Shown one piece after another: positions 45,390 to 57,166 of a stretch of 64,000 nt of DNA (position 1 is the stretch's first letter; each line of letters begins with the position of its first letter). Both the position numbers and the translations under genes were made by a program. The notes beneath the pieces were generated by a model. The model did no database searches. It was not told where the DNA came from and worked only from the letters and a program-made list of their open reading frames with translations. This DNA is from Atherix ibis (Eukaryota; Arthropoda; Insecta; Diptera; Athericidae): contig OY282607.1 of assembly GCA_958298945.1 (NCBI GenBank), forward strand, positions 33,079,000 through 33,142,999. Direction: 5' to 3'.

Positions 45390-46784
45390 TTTTAAAGAAT
45401 CTATTGAAAAATTATATGGGTAATAATAGCATTTTATTGCTACAGAAGAATTGACTGAACTGTTAAATGATTGACAGATTTTGCAAGAACAGTTACCAAG
45501 AAGAAATTCTATAATATGTGCAACCTTGCACAAAGTCTTAAAACGTTACTTAATTACTCGTCCCAATAGCTTAATACACTATGCTCTAATTTAGCTAAAT
45601 CAAATGGTTGTTCATGCGTAGACGTTTGAAATATCAAGAATTTAAGTTAAGTATTTTATTTTATGTTTAAATTGGTAAGCGAAACAATTAATTTGGTAAT
45701 AGTTTAAAGAGCACATGTCAAGGACATAGTTCAGGCAGCGTAGAATTTGCATCAAATAACTACTCTTTGTTGCCCCCATGCAGAATTCTCATCGTTCGAT
45801 TATATGTAGAAACCATAAGTATAAGATTTTCAGATACTTCTCCTTATGTCCTTTACATTTCTTTATTTTTCATCATTGCTAATTTTACTCCTGAAATTAC
45901 AGAATAAAAACTTACCATTTAATCAAATGAAAACTTTCGCATTCCAATTTTACAACCGCCAATGTGTCTTCTTTTTCAGTTTGAAAAAAGTTTTCATTAT
46001 CAAAGTTTTTTTTAAATTTTATCTCATATTTATTGCTATAATATAAGTAACAAGTAAATTTAAAAGGGTGGAAATTTATATGAAAATATTTATTCATTTG
46101 GAGCACATTTAATATTTTGGGGCACGGAGTAATTTTTAAAAGTAGTTTTTATACATGATTTCATTTACTTTATGATATATTCATGATGCTGGGTAACTTT
46201 AGGTAATTAGTATTGCTAAAGAGAAATTAAAACAAATTAATTAAAGTTATAATAAAAAGTAAATTATTGATAATTTCGAAGAGCGTGGTGCCTTTCAAAA
46301 CCGGTGGGTAAATGCAGTGGTACTTTGCTTAAAAAAACACGCCACTTTTTTTAGGGTATTCCCAAAATTAAGTTGATAGAATATATTAAGGTAACTGTTA
46401 ATATTTTAAAAAAATAATAGACTGTCTATTTTAGTATTATTAGTAATTTTCGAATTCAAAACATGTGCTCTATAAAAGGACATGTCTAGTAGATAAAATA
46501 ACATTTTCTTATATCCCTTTACATATTTCCTCATAACAGGGAAGTATGATAGTAGTTGATTCTATTTATTAAAGCTTTATTATAATCAATAACGCATGAT
46601 GGTTTGATAATATTCTTGATATTACCATCTTTTGGTAAACAAACAAAATTCACCAAAATACCGAAATTATTTTTCCCGTTTGCACCAGATAAAATAACAC
46701 TTATTTCCGGCTTTGGCCAATGAGTCAAATATACGCAAAGAGTTAATTAATATTTTGATAAAATTAATAGGAGACAACAATATT
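45390..46784. other. No gene recognised
   Basis: AT-rich. A short less AT-rich phrase at 46283-46330 (AAAACCGGTGGGTAAATG) is not identified. Confidence 0.45.
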
Positions 46785-47010
46785 ATGGAGTCATTAGACT
46801 CACTAGAATACCGGCGTAATGTCTCCTGTCTTTCCGTATTTTATCGGTTTTTTTTTCATAATGTGCTACAGGTAATTGGTTAGTTGGATTCCACCCCTAC
46901 AATTATTTAACCGTAATATCCGTCTCGCCAGGACTGCACATCAGTTTAATCCGAATCCTCTTTTCGGATGTACTTTAAAATATAGAGATTCTATTTGAGA
47001 CCAAAGTGAA
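46785..47010 (+). pseudogene. LINE ORF2 C-terminal fragment (CR1/Jockey/L2-like)
   Basis: Plus strand, frame 1 from 46788: LDSLEYRRNVSCLSVFYR, matching the LAHRRNVACLTLFYRYYHG segment near the end of several LINE ORF2 proteins after the reverse transcriptase domain. A second frame near 46921-47008 gives NRNIRLARTAHQFNPNPLFG then CTLKYRDSI, matching the TRLARDAHPFVV...TVKYGDSFFPRTARLWN end region. Both pieces are in the right order and spacing. The rest of the element is absent. The exact clade cannot be fixed from so short a piece; it is not the RTE at 2.9 kb. Confidence 0.6.
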
Positions 47011-47100
47011 CCGACATCTCTCTCTCTCGTTTATGCCTCCTATACTTTCCATACGCGTGACGTACGATAACATTGTAAGGATATTCATGTGTGATTCTGT

Positions 47101-49440
47101 GAATGGTAGCTGAGGATAATTATTTTGAAGAGGATTAATGCAAGTGTAGAACACATTTTCACGTTTACAGGAAGGAGCATTGCAATTTTACAAACGCTTA
47201 TTGATTCTAAAGATCAGATACGACGGAAGTTGGACGCCTTAGTTGAACGTTAAATTTCCATTCTGTAAGTTCATATGGGTTTAAGCACTGTGTTCTTAAT
47301 TGGAAGTTTACTATTTATTATATTGTCAATTAAGTTCCAGCCTTTTCAGTTATATATATATATGTAGATTCCAGTTTAATCGTTTATCAATGCAAGGTTC
47401 TTAAAAGTACACTTTAGTTTTCTTCAATATGATACCACCATTAAGGAATAATATAATATAAGCGGTTTAGGGCAAAGATTAAAAGTAACATATATACTTT
47501 TTCCCTGACTTACTCTTATTATTCATCTCGTAATTCAATCTTTTTTCTCAAAATCAAGAATTTTGTTAAAAATCAGCTGTTAAAACTACTTTATCATCTA
47601 CATAAGTAACGATACTACCCTGTAGGATAATAGTTTTAATAAAGATGACATACAAATATTATTAGACTTTATAATTACAAAATAAAAGGCAGCAGGAAGG
47701 ATGCTCTTGAGTTTTCATAGTAGTATAGCATGAAAGACGCGATCCGAAGCTGGTTATAACGTTTTGGTGAATAAATTTTCTAAGCTGATATTTTTATATA
47801 ATTCTTTCATTTACTTATAATTTATATTAAGCATATTTTGTTATATATTACGGAATAAGTGCTTTAGGAAGGGTTGACGATCTTCCTAAAAGTACTTATC
47901 GGCAACAAAAAAAATGCAAGAACTTCAAAATCCTATATGTATGGTTGTTAATATTAAAATTATTTAATAAAAATAACATTTCAACCATTCATTAGTGAAT
48001 ACTTATAAAATAATCCCAGTAATGCATTAAAAAAATTCGAGGGGGGCAGGAGCTTGTGGTTTTAATTTTTCTGTTTATATAATAATAAATAAAAACAAAT
48101 ACCAAATCGTGAAAAGAAGACAAAATATTTAGTATATTAATATGAAAAATAATCATAACAATTGCTATTAAGAAACCCAACATGAAAATATATGTAGCCA
48201 TACTTGTATAAACGTGTTTGTGTACATTTGTATAAATGTGCATTTTTGAAAGGAAAACTTTCAAAGTTTAATTTCGATTTAAATTGTACAACTTAATTCG
48301 TAATACGATTTTATGTTAACTTCTCCATTCTTTAATATTCTTTAGACTAAAGACTTTATAAACTGAAGAGTTTTCCATTCATTTTGAATATTTATTTAGT
48401 TATTGTTTTTTTTTTGTCCATTTTTTTTATCCCAAAAATTAATTTTGTATTTTAATGAAAACTTTAATAATTTGCAAAGTTCATCTTATGTTAATGTTGA
48501 AAGTTTTAAATATTGAAGTGAATTTCTACAAAACAATTGTATTCGGAAATAACTTTTTAATAATCTAAACTTTAATGTTTTCAATAATACAAAATAATTC
48601 ATTTAAAATTAAAGAAATTTTTACTTAAAATTTGTTTTTTTTTTACAATTTTTCAATAATAAATTTAAATTTATTCATTGTATTTTTTTTTGTAAAATGA
48701 TTGAATGTAAAAATTTACAAAGGTATTATGAAAATTGAAATTTTAAATTAATGACTTCAAATTAAATGCAAATATATTATTATTGAACTATAAATCATGA
48801 CTGTACTTAGACATAATGGAGTTAAGGTTTTCTTCGTAGTTTTGAATTTACACATTGTAATTGTAGTAAAAAATATCTTATTTATACTTTTTTTCTATAA
48901 AAAAATTCATTTAAATACTACTTATATTTCTATAATAGTTACAAAACAATATTTATTTTTTATATTTTATTTAAATTAATTAGTATTAGATATCAATTAT
49001 AAAGATTTTCAGGTTTTGCAATACTGAGTAGGTTTCTGATTAGTATGCAGGCGCACTCGACTTTGAATACGGTTTTGAACATCCTGCCTCTAAATGGTCC
49101 TTTAGTTCTGTAACGCTTAGATGAACATTTTAGTACTAATTGTACAGCAAATGATAATAAACAAACAAATTGAATATTGTAGTAATTTTTTAAAAAAGTT
49201 TCATTTTCAACAACTATGGTCATATCATAAATTAAAGCAAACCCTTTTTAATAAAAATTTCAAAATTTTTTCAAAAATAATATATTTAGTTTTATTAATT
49301 TTACTTTTCCAAAAATATTTATTTAGAAAATTATTATCTGTCTCCTAATAATTATTAGATGCCATTTCAAAATGCTTTAGTCTATGCGTAATTCATATTT
49401 TGGTTACCTTCTCAACCCTTACCGATAAATTATTTTATTT
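47101..49440. other. No gene recognised apart from a hairpin
   Basis: AT-rich with long A/T runs at 48400-48700. An imperfect hairpin lies at 47855-47899. A minus-strand frame at 49223-48993 shows no motif. Confidence 0.45.
47855..47899. repeat. Imperfect foldback hairpin, about 17-bp arms, 10-nt loop
   Basis: ATAAGTGCTTTAGGAAG (47855-47871) pairs with 47882-47899, with one G-T wobble and one bulged A. The loop is GGTTGACGAT. Confidence 0.75.
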
Positions 49441-50400
49441 CAAATGATCCGTGTGAGAGGTTCAAATTTAGAAACACTTTTTCTAGCATCTCGGATGGTA
49501 TCTCGCTAATACAATAGCAATTGTAATGTTGTCTTCCAAAGCTACAAGTAATGCTGGTTTATCGAGTGACTTCACGTAGTCGCATAAAAAATAGTCTAGA
49601 GTCGTCAAATCGCAAGATCTAGGCGACCAACTCACCAGTCCGAAACGTGAAATAAATTGCTCCCAATATGTTTTTTGTTTCACGTGCTGTTTGGCATGTA
49701 GCGCCGTTTTACTGAAACCACACGTCGACAAGTTGCAATTATTACGATAGTGGGCGCTATTGATGGTAAAGTTGCGGCCAGCGTAATATTTAAAGAAATA
49801 CGGACCGACGAACCCACAGGATCATAAACCGCATCAAACAGCGTGGTGTTTCTGGGTGCAATGACAGTTCTTGTTTTGCCGGTGGTTGTTCATCAGACCA
49901 AATCCGACAATTTTGTTAATTCACATAGCCATTCAACCAGAAAAAAGCTTCGTCGCTGAAATCATTTTTTTTTGGAAAAAATGCATTTTCCTCAAGTTGT
50001 TGTAAGGCTCACTCTCCGAAAATTCGCCGCTTTGGCACGAACTGTAGTTTATACGTGTTCAGACCAAAATCCTTGCGTTAAATCATCCACATAGTCGAGT
50101 AACACAATCCCAACTGCTGTGAATGGCGGCAGATGGACAAATCGCGACCTTCACCACCACTGGATGCTACGGCAGCAATATTTTCCTCTATACGCACTCT
50201 ATGCACACCGGTTGGTGGTTTGTTATCCAATAGCGTAAAATTGGTGCTAAACTTTGCCACTATAGCTTGAATTGATTGATCAGTAGTTTGATTGTAACGA
50301 CCATAAAATTCTGTAATTTGGAAGTGTTGTTCGGGTATAAGCGTTTCTATGATGAAATGGCAATTCCAACTGAGCAGTTTAGTATACATCACATGTCACG
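49441..50400 (-). pseudogene. Family-2 Tc1/mariner-type transposase relic b, nearly full length
   Basis: On the minus strand the whole block order is visible: FYGRYNQTTDQSIQAIVAKF and LLDNKPPTGVHRVRIEENIA (50330-50180; first helix-turn-helix and linker), LSICRHSQQLGLCYSTMWMI (50137-50078), then in other frames FSDEAFFWLNGYVN with the first Asp (49952-49910) followed by a stop and QNCRIWSDEQPP, VGPYFF near 49810, WFQ then a stop and NGATCQTA near 49718-49685 (second Asp replaced by Asn), and SWSPRSCDLTTLDYFLC near 49630-49580 with the third Asp. It ends with DKPALLVALEDNI. Two stops and frameshifts inactivate it. It is the best template for the family shared with relics a and c. Confidence 0.85.
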
Positions 50401-51934
50401 CGTTATGAATCAAAAATAGAAATATAAAAAAAAAACAGCAAAAAAATCTTCCAATATAAGTATTATGAGCAATCATTATTTCAAATCTCTTTCATAAGTA
50501 GAAAGCACATCAGTAATCATAAAGATGTTATTTAAAAAAAAAAACATTATTATTTTCTATTATAATAATTATTATTTAATTCATAATCTTAACATATTCT
50601 ATTTTATTTAAATATATTATTTTTTTATACAATTTCATTTAAAGAAACATCAAAATTAGAACTCACTCACAAAATACAAATCTTAAGCCTACTAATAAAA
50701 TTAGTCACACCTAAGCGTACTAATAAAATTAATAAACTGTAGTGCAGTATACACTGTAGGCATCGTACACATTCTCTTTGATTTAAAAATATAAATTTTT
50801 TTATAAAGTTCTATTCCACTTTGTCCATGTGTAGAAAAAAACATTTCTCTCCCCAATAAATTACTTAGATGACTTAGTATGTATAAAATTTGCCTAAAAT
50901 TTCTTTAAATTAAAATGTATTTCTTCTGTATAAAAGGGGGAAGGAAAATATTTTCTACGTCTTCTCTAGTAATTCATTCAGCCAAAGGTAAACAAATCAG
51001 TAACGTTTGATGTGTCTTTATACGTTTAGCTCTAATTACTGTCAAATTTTCGTAAAAACCAAGTAAGAAAAGCTCCAATCGAATTTTGTATTTCTTTTGA
51101 CGCTTCAATGCTAAGTAAATCAATTTAGCAATCAAAAATTATAGCTAAACGAATAAATTCTATTTGCTCATAAAATAAATGTATGGTTTGCCTTATTGGT
51201 TTAGTAAATACTTCGTAAAAGAAGAGTCTGAACATACATTGAGGCAAATTTTTAATCAAATAATATGTGCCCTAATTTAGAGTCCTTTAGAATGCAGTGG
51301 TTTTGACTTCATATCCAACTTTTAGTTGTCACCAGAAGGCTTGACTTCTCACAACACTAATAATTTATATTTCAAATTAAGATGTACCCCCCTAAAAAAT
51401 ATAAATCAAAATTTGTATTTTCCCACTATTATTATAACTTGGAATATTTTATTTCTAAAAATAGAACGATTTTTTTATCAACAATTTTCGGATTTTTGTA
51501 AAAAATCAATTAACACAAATGAATAATAATTATTCTTCTTAAGCTAGCATATTCTACAATATAAAAAAATATGCAATTAAATCGGTGTAGTGCAATTTAA
51601 TAATGAATGAAAACGAACTCATTGTCTTCTTTAAGAAATCCATTTTAGCAACTATATTAAAAATAATTTATTCTACATTTTCGTGCATGTGTATTTGTAG
51701 TGTACGTAGAAAATTAAATACAAAAAATAAAATGATTCTTTGCTTGTGCAAAAAGTACGCACAAACCATCATCAAACATTTCTTTAATACAAAGTAATTT
51801 AAACTTGTTTAATTAGTTAGCTAATTATATTCTATTCGTAATTTGGAATTCTTCATTATTGTGTTCGTATATGGCGTATATTTTAACTGTGCCATAGCAT
51901 ATTTTTCACCTTTCCATACTAGTTCATTTTATTT
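50401..51934. other. No gene recognised
   Basis: AT-rich, with no motif. Small open frames at 51326-51526 and 51603-51797 have AT-driven composition. Confidence 0.45.
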
Positions 51935-52201
51935 GAGCTTTACAAGCCCGATCATTACCCACACCATCGACCACAAAGTCTTAATGCTGAAATGATGGCT
52001 AACCGAAGTGATGAAAGTCTAAGTGCTACATAGCCCGGAACTCCTTGCTTCAAAGAGTTGTTACTTTTGTATTCGAACAAGTACTTCCGTGCTTGGAACA
52101 CTCGACAACGATCAAAATTAGAGCTCCTATGCGAGGTTCACTCATTAGACGCCCTTGAACAATTTTTGCCCTCTATAAGGCCGATTCGAAGAACTTTTTG
52201 A
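51935..52201 (+). pseudogene. Degenerate coding-like segment, unknown
   Basis: A GC-richer plus-strand segment that stays open except for one TAG (52031-52033) between 51935 and TGA 52199-52201. It reads YKPDHYPHHRPQSLNAEMMA before the stop and, after it, FKELLLLYSNKYFRAW then RSKLELLCEVHSLDALEQFL. Composition and residue mix suggest former coding sequence, most likely from a mobile element given the neighbourhood, but no family is recognised. Confidence 0.3.
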
Positions 52202-52204
52202 GGG

Positions 52205-55200
52205 CGTGTTAATTACCGAAGCAATTAAGGATGAGGTAAAATTTTATTGTATTGTGAATTATTTCAATTAATGATCTTATAAGTGTTTATTATTCAAGTT
52301 ATGGAAATATTTCTGCTGCTGCTTTTTCGATTCAAGCGCTATTTAATTGCACAAAGCGGAATGAAAACCGCTTAATTCGATTTGAATTTTGACATCGATT
52401 ATATTATGTTGAAGAGAATTTTTCATCCATTCAAAACTTTATTTTCTATAAGTATACTTTCTTAAATAATCATTAAAATTACTAATTAATTGCTATCTTT
52501 TTCAATTTGTTTGCTTATTATAATATGCGAACGTGTATGTATAGGGAGATTCAATAGGATCGGAGATTTTTTTTTAATTAAACGCAAACAAATTTTTTAG
52601 AATGAATTTTTTTTCAAAATTTATTATGTTAATTTATCTATAATACACAATATCTATTAAATCTTTATCACGTCTCCTCTGGCAACACAGCAGGATGCGT
52701 GTATCACTATTTTCCATGACTTTTTTGTATTGTTTGGCCTCTATCTTATTCATACAATAATATGTATGATTTTATCCTTCAGCTCTGAAATTATCCAGAG
52801 CTTATCACCATCGACTCAACTTTTTGTTCACGTTTTGAGAAAAAATTCCAATGATGGCAAATCGCTAGTTACCGGTCGTCCACTTCACCCCGCGGTTTCG
52901 TGAGATAATGCGTCCTAAGTCCCAATAAGTAGCGTCCTGTTAACCACATATTATCAAAGTCATCATTTAATCCAATCAGCAGGTCTGATGTCTATAAGTA
53001 GTATACACAATACAGTGACTAGTTGTGAGTGCGTAGGTTGTCGTCGAAGATATGAAGATTTGCAGGTTTATAATAATAGATTTTTTTGTTAAAAATCACT
53101 GAATGGTGCTGTATGAAAGGTCCAACTGCTATACACGACAATCAAAAATGTAAGTGGAAGCCCAGGGAAAGACAGTCTTTCGTAGTTGCAATTTTGTCGG
53201 CCAATTGTCCCAGACTCTTTGAATTTCTGCACCAAATAGCTTGGTGTTGTCTTAAATGCCCGGATATTTTGACAAAAAAACCACGTCGTGCAGGAAATGC
53301 ATTTTTTACAGAACGACTATTTTCATATTATGTTTCGCTCACTTTTACGCCAAACGTGCATCACTCCATAACTTAATATATCAAAGTTTCTAGTTGACAG
53401 TTATCTAAAAAAATTAATAAAAAACATTAGAATTTTGAAAATTCCTGCCACTAAAAGATTTGCATTGCCATTGAACCACCATTTATATTTTTTAAAAAAA
53501 AGAAGCAAAACATAATTTTATTTGAAGCAATTTATTATTATTTTCTTATATTCTTGGAAGTTTATTTATTATCTATAGTATTTTTTAAAAAAACTTTACT
53601 AAACATATATTCACTATGAATATATCTTTTAATTAATATTTTAAAATGTAATTTTATGAAAAACAATATCATTCCTTAATTAATTTAATATTTTTTTTCT
53701 CATTTGTAAAAATTCTTAGAAGAATCTCTCTTCATTAAAAAATGTACGTTTGATAGTATGAATAATTTTCTGTTGCTGACAAACAAAAAAGGAATACCAA
53801 ACAAACTTTAGAGATGTTTATTTTGATATAAAACAAATGGAATCAAACCAAAATATATTGATCCAGTAGAGGAAGGTCGATGACTCTTGAAAAATTTGAT
53901 AGTGAGATATAGCTTGCAATTGTATACCATATTCAAAAATCACCCAAAATTCTGTACAAAATAAGTACTTACAAATATATATTTCTGTATAGACATGCGT
54001 AGCCATATAGAATATACAAGTTGAGATTATATTCGTATTGGTAAATAATATCAAAGCTTATTTTCTCTTCACCTCTGGTAAAAGATAGCATTTTATAAAT
54101 GCCTAAAATGGATAAACAAAAATGAATTGTTATCGAAGTGAAAAATGTATATTTTCGTAATTTTCAACAATTCGAAAGTTTCACATAACAGGAAATCGCA
54201 TCGGATGACAAGGGTTTAAACTCATACCAAAGCTTTACTATTCTTCTCATGTGTGAATAAACAGAAGTTCAAAGATCCTCATGCTTTTGTGTGCAAGGAT
54301 TAAATAAAACTGATATAAAAAATATCGAATGAAGGATAAGAAAAAAACGAAGAGAAACGAAAGAAGCTAAAATACTACAGAAATCATAGTGTGATGAATA
54401 AAACCGAATAGTTATCTCTTTTTGGCGTCACACATACCAAACAACCCGGTCTACTATTACTAATACAATCGTTTTATACATGTATAACTATCATGTGCAT
54501 GATGACGTCGTAAAGGACTCCGAAAAATTCCCCTTCTAGTATAATCTCATACAGTAAAAGTACCGGAGCTTTTTTTCCCAATTCATAACAAGATACGAGT
54601 ATTTCTCATCCGTTCGTTTCCTAGAAAGCTTTTCGAGAACAAATATGCATAGCCTGCGCTTAATAAAAACATAGTCGAAGAGAGTTACTCAACTCACAAT
54701 TTTAAGTGATACTCGTCAACAACTCTTACCGTATTTGTAAGAATTTATCATTTAATTCTCTATTTATGGACAATATTTAGTTAATGATTTCGTATTCTGG
54801 TAAAAAAAATAATAAATTCGTAAAATATTGTTATCTCTTATTTGGAAAATTAAAAAAAATTATTCTTTTTTTTTTAAAAATTATTTTTTTTTTGCTTTGG
54901 TTTCATTTTATTTGGCGCCATTACAAATATTTTGTGTAGAGCTAGAAAATGTTTACCAACTTCTTCTTCCCCTTTCAATTATATCTCTTTCCTTTTATCT
55001 GTTCTTTTCATATTGACCTTAACATAGCAATGTTGATGTAGTCCAGAAAATAGCACTCTCCAAATAAACGGTACCATTTCATAACTCCACAATTGCCAAC
55101 GTTTCTTTAAAACTCTTTAATTAATAGAAAGGATACATGAAAGGACTTCTGGTCGCACATTTTGTTATGTGGTTAAAAAATAACACAATCGAGACGTCTA

Positions 55201-55580
55201 AGCTCGTCAATGAACATTTTTCATACTAATTCAAAAAAGAGAGCAAGATATTTTGTATGAATACAAGCACAAAATTTTGGGCGAACGAAGAGTCAAAGAT
55301 CCCATTAAATGGCAAAATTTCTTAAGCTATCTATTCCTAACTCTTTTATTCCTAACATATACATGTATGCACACAAATAATAGCATTTATATTAAAATTT
55401 TAAATAAATCAAATTCCCTCGCAAATGGTTGTAGAATAAGGAAAAGTTTGAATTTAAACGATAGACTCTGCAGTATGTACGTAAAATGCAAAAGAACTTT
55501 TCGTACACATTTCTAGTTATTATACAAATACGAGAATAGATCACAGGATGCGTATACATATACACATCCTTGAGCACAAA
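52205..55580. other. 3.4 kb without a recognised gene
   Basis: AT-rich with a less AT-rich section at 52800-53380 that includes a 96-codon frame at 53086-53376 (no ATG context or motif recognised). Poly-T and poly-A runs near 54840-54890. No transposon protein motif was seen. Confidence 0.4.
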
Positions 55581-55581
55581 T

Positions 55582-55821
55582 ATGAACGGATGCGTAATAA
55601 GTTTTATTCTTGTTTTTCTGTATATTTTTTTTGGAATTTATGTTACCCATGCGACCGGTTCTGTTGTTTTGCATGAAGAGTGTATAAATTCAAAATACGA
55701 CCAACAACGGAAAAATATAATCGTGTATGGGGAGGATGGTATATGTGGTATGGTTGAGGGTAGCTACAGAATTTGGATAGTCGAACCCAAAGTTGAGGAT
55801 GATTTTAACTTGGTTGACTAG
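55582..55821 (+). CDS. Candidate 79-residue secreted protein, unknown
   Basis: ATG at 55582 opens 79 codons to TAG 55819-55821 (a TTG four codons upstream is in frame but is not a likely start). The first 24 residues, MNGCVISFILVFLYIFFG then IYVTHA, form a strong signal-peptide-like hydrophobic start. The rest, about 55 residues, is hydrophilic: GSVVLHEECINSKYDQQRKN, IIVYGEDGICGMVEG, SYRIWIVEPKVEDDFNLVD. It has two cysteines that could pair. Base composition of the second half is less AT-rich than the flanks. No known family is recognised. It could be a small secreted orphan protein, a first exon, or chance. Confidence 0.35.
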   Translation: MNGCVISFILVFLYIFFGIYVTHATGSVVLHEECINSKYDQQRKNIIVYGEDGICGMVEGSYRIWIVEPKVEDDFNLVD

Positions 55822-56529
55822 CGGACTAATAAGGAGCAAGTGTAGTATAAGTGGAGCGATGATGGTAGGTAGTGGTGTTACTTAGACTCTAAAATTTAGC
55901 AATTTATATCAGCTAAGGGATGAGATATGGATAGAGAAGGATCTGGGAATGAAGATAACTTGCTTAGAAGAAAGTATTCTGATGGCTTTTCCGTTAGCTA
56001 TTGTTCCAATTTCAGTTTTTCTTTTGTCGCGATTTTACGCCTCTCCCACATCCTCATTCGAATTGTATTTTGATGCCAGGATTCGTACCCATACTCATTG
56101 CCATTCAATTCATGTTTGTCAGTAAATTTTTGTCGTTTATTATATTTATTTTTTGTTCGTTCATTTTTATTTACACATACTTTTGCTTTTATTCCTGAAT
56201 TTATCACTTATATTGAGTACTTTTATCAACTCAAAAATGCGTCAAATAATATAAAATAAAATATGAATAAATAAAATTCAAAGTTATGGAATTTTTTGCT
56301 TACAAAGAAGATCCTTTATTTTAGAATCATCGAATCATAAAGACCTGCAATACGTATATCAGAAAAACTGAACTTTGATATTTTTAATGCGATTTAATAT
56401 TACTGACATTTTTTTATTTTCAAATCTTAGAAATAAAATACAGTTAAAATATATTACAAATAAAAATTTTAATACTTCTTTAGCTCACACTGACAAATAA
56501 TTACTAACAAATTTTTAATAACAAATTAT
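55822..56529. other. No gene recognised
   Basis: 55822-56210 is moderately GC-richer, with overlapping small frames on both strands (55998-56207) but no motif; the remainder is AT-rich up to the minisatellite. Confidence 0.4.
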
Positions 56530-57166
56530 TTTTACTGAAAATTTTTACTGAAATTTTTTACTGAAATTTTTTACTGAAATTTTTTACTGAACATTTTTAC
56601 TGAAATTTTTGACTGAAATTTTTGACTGAAATTTTTTACTGAAAATTTTTACTGAAAATTTTTACTGAAAATTTTTACTGAAAATTTTTACTGAAAATTT
56701 TTACTGAAAATTTTTACTGAAAATTTTTACTGAAAATTTTTACTGAAAATTTTTACTGAAAATTTTTACTGAAAATTTTTACTGAAAATTTTTACTGAAA
56801 ATTTTTACTAAAAATTTTTACTGAAAATTTTTACTGAAAATTTTTACTGAAAATTTTTACTAAAAATTTTTACTGAAAATTTTTACTGAAAATTTTTACT
56901 GAAAATTTTTACTGAAAATTTTTACTGAAAATTTTTACTGAAAATTTTTACTGAAAATTTTTACTAAAATTTTTTACTGAAAATTTTTACTGAAAATTTT
57001 TACTGAAAATTTTTACTGAAAATTTTTACTGAAAATTTTTACTGAAAATTTTTACTGAAAACTTTTACTGAAAATTTTTACTGACATTTTTTTACTGAAA
57101 ATTTTTATTGACATTTTTTTACTGAAAATTTTTACTGACATTTTTTTACTGAAAATTTTTACTGAT
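56530..57166. repeat. Minisatellite array 1, 13-bp unit TGAAAATTTTTAC
   Basis: About 49 head-to-tail units. The middle is nearly uniform; units at the left edge are variants with TGAAATTTTTTAC or TGACTGAAATTT-like changes. The right edge alternates a normal unit with a TGACATTTTTTTAC variant about three times, giving a 27-bp higher-order repeat. Each unit carries a TGA on the plus strand and the unit length is not a multiple of three, so no protein can run through it. Confidence 0.97.
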
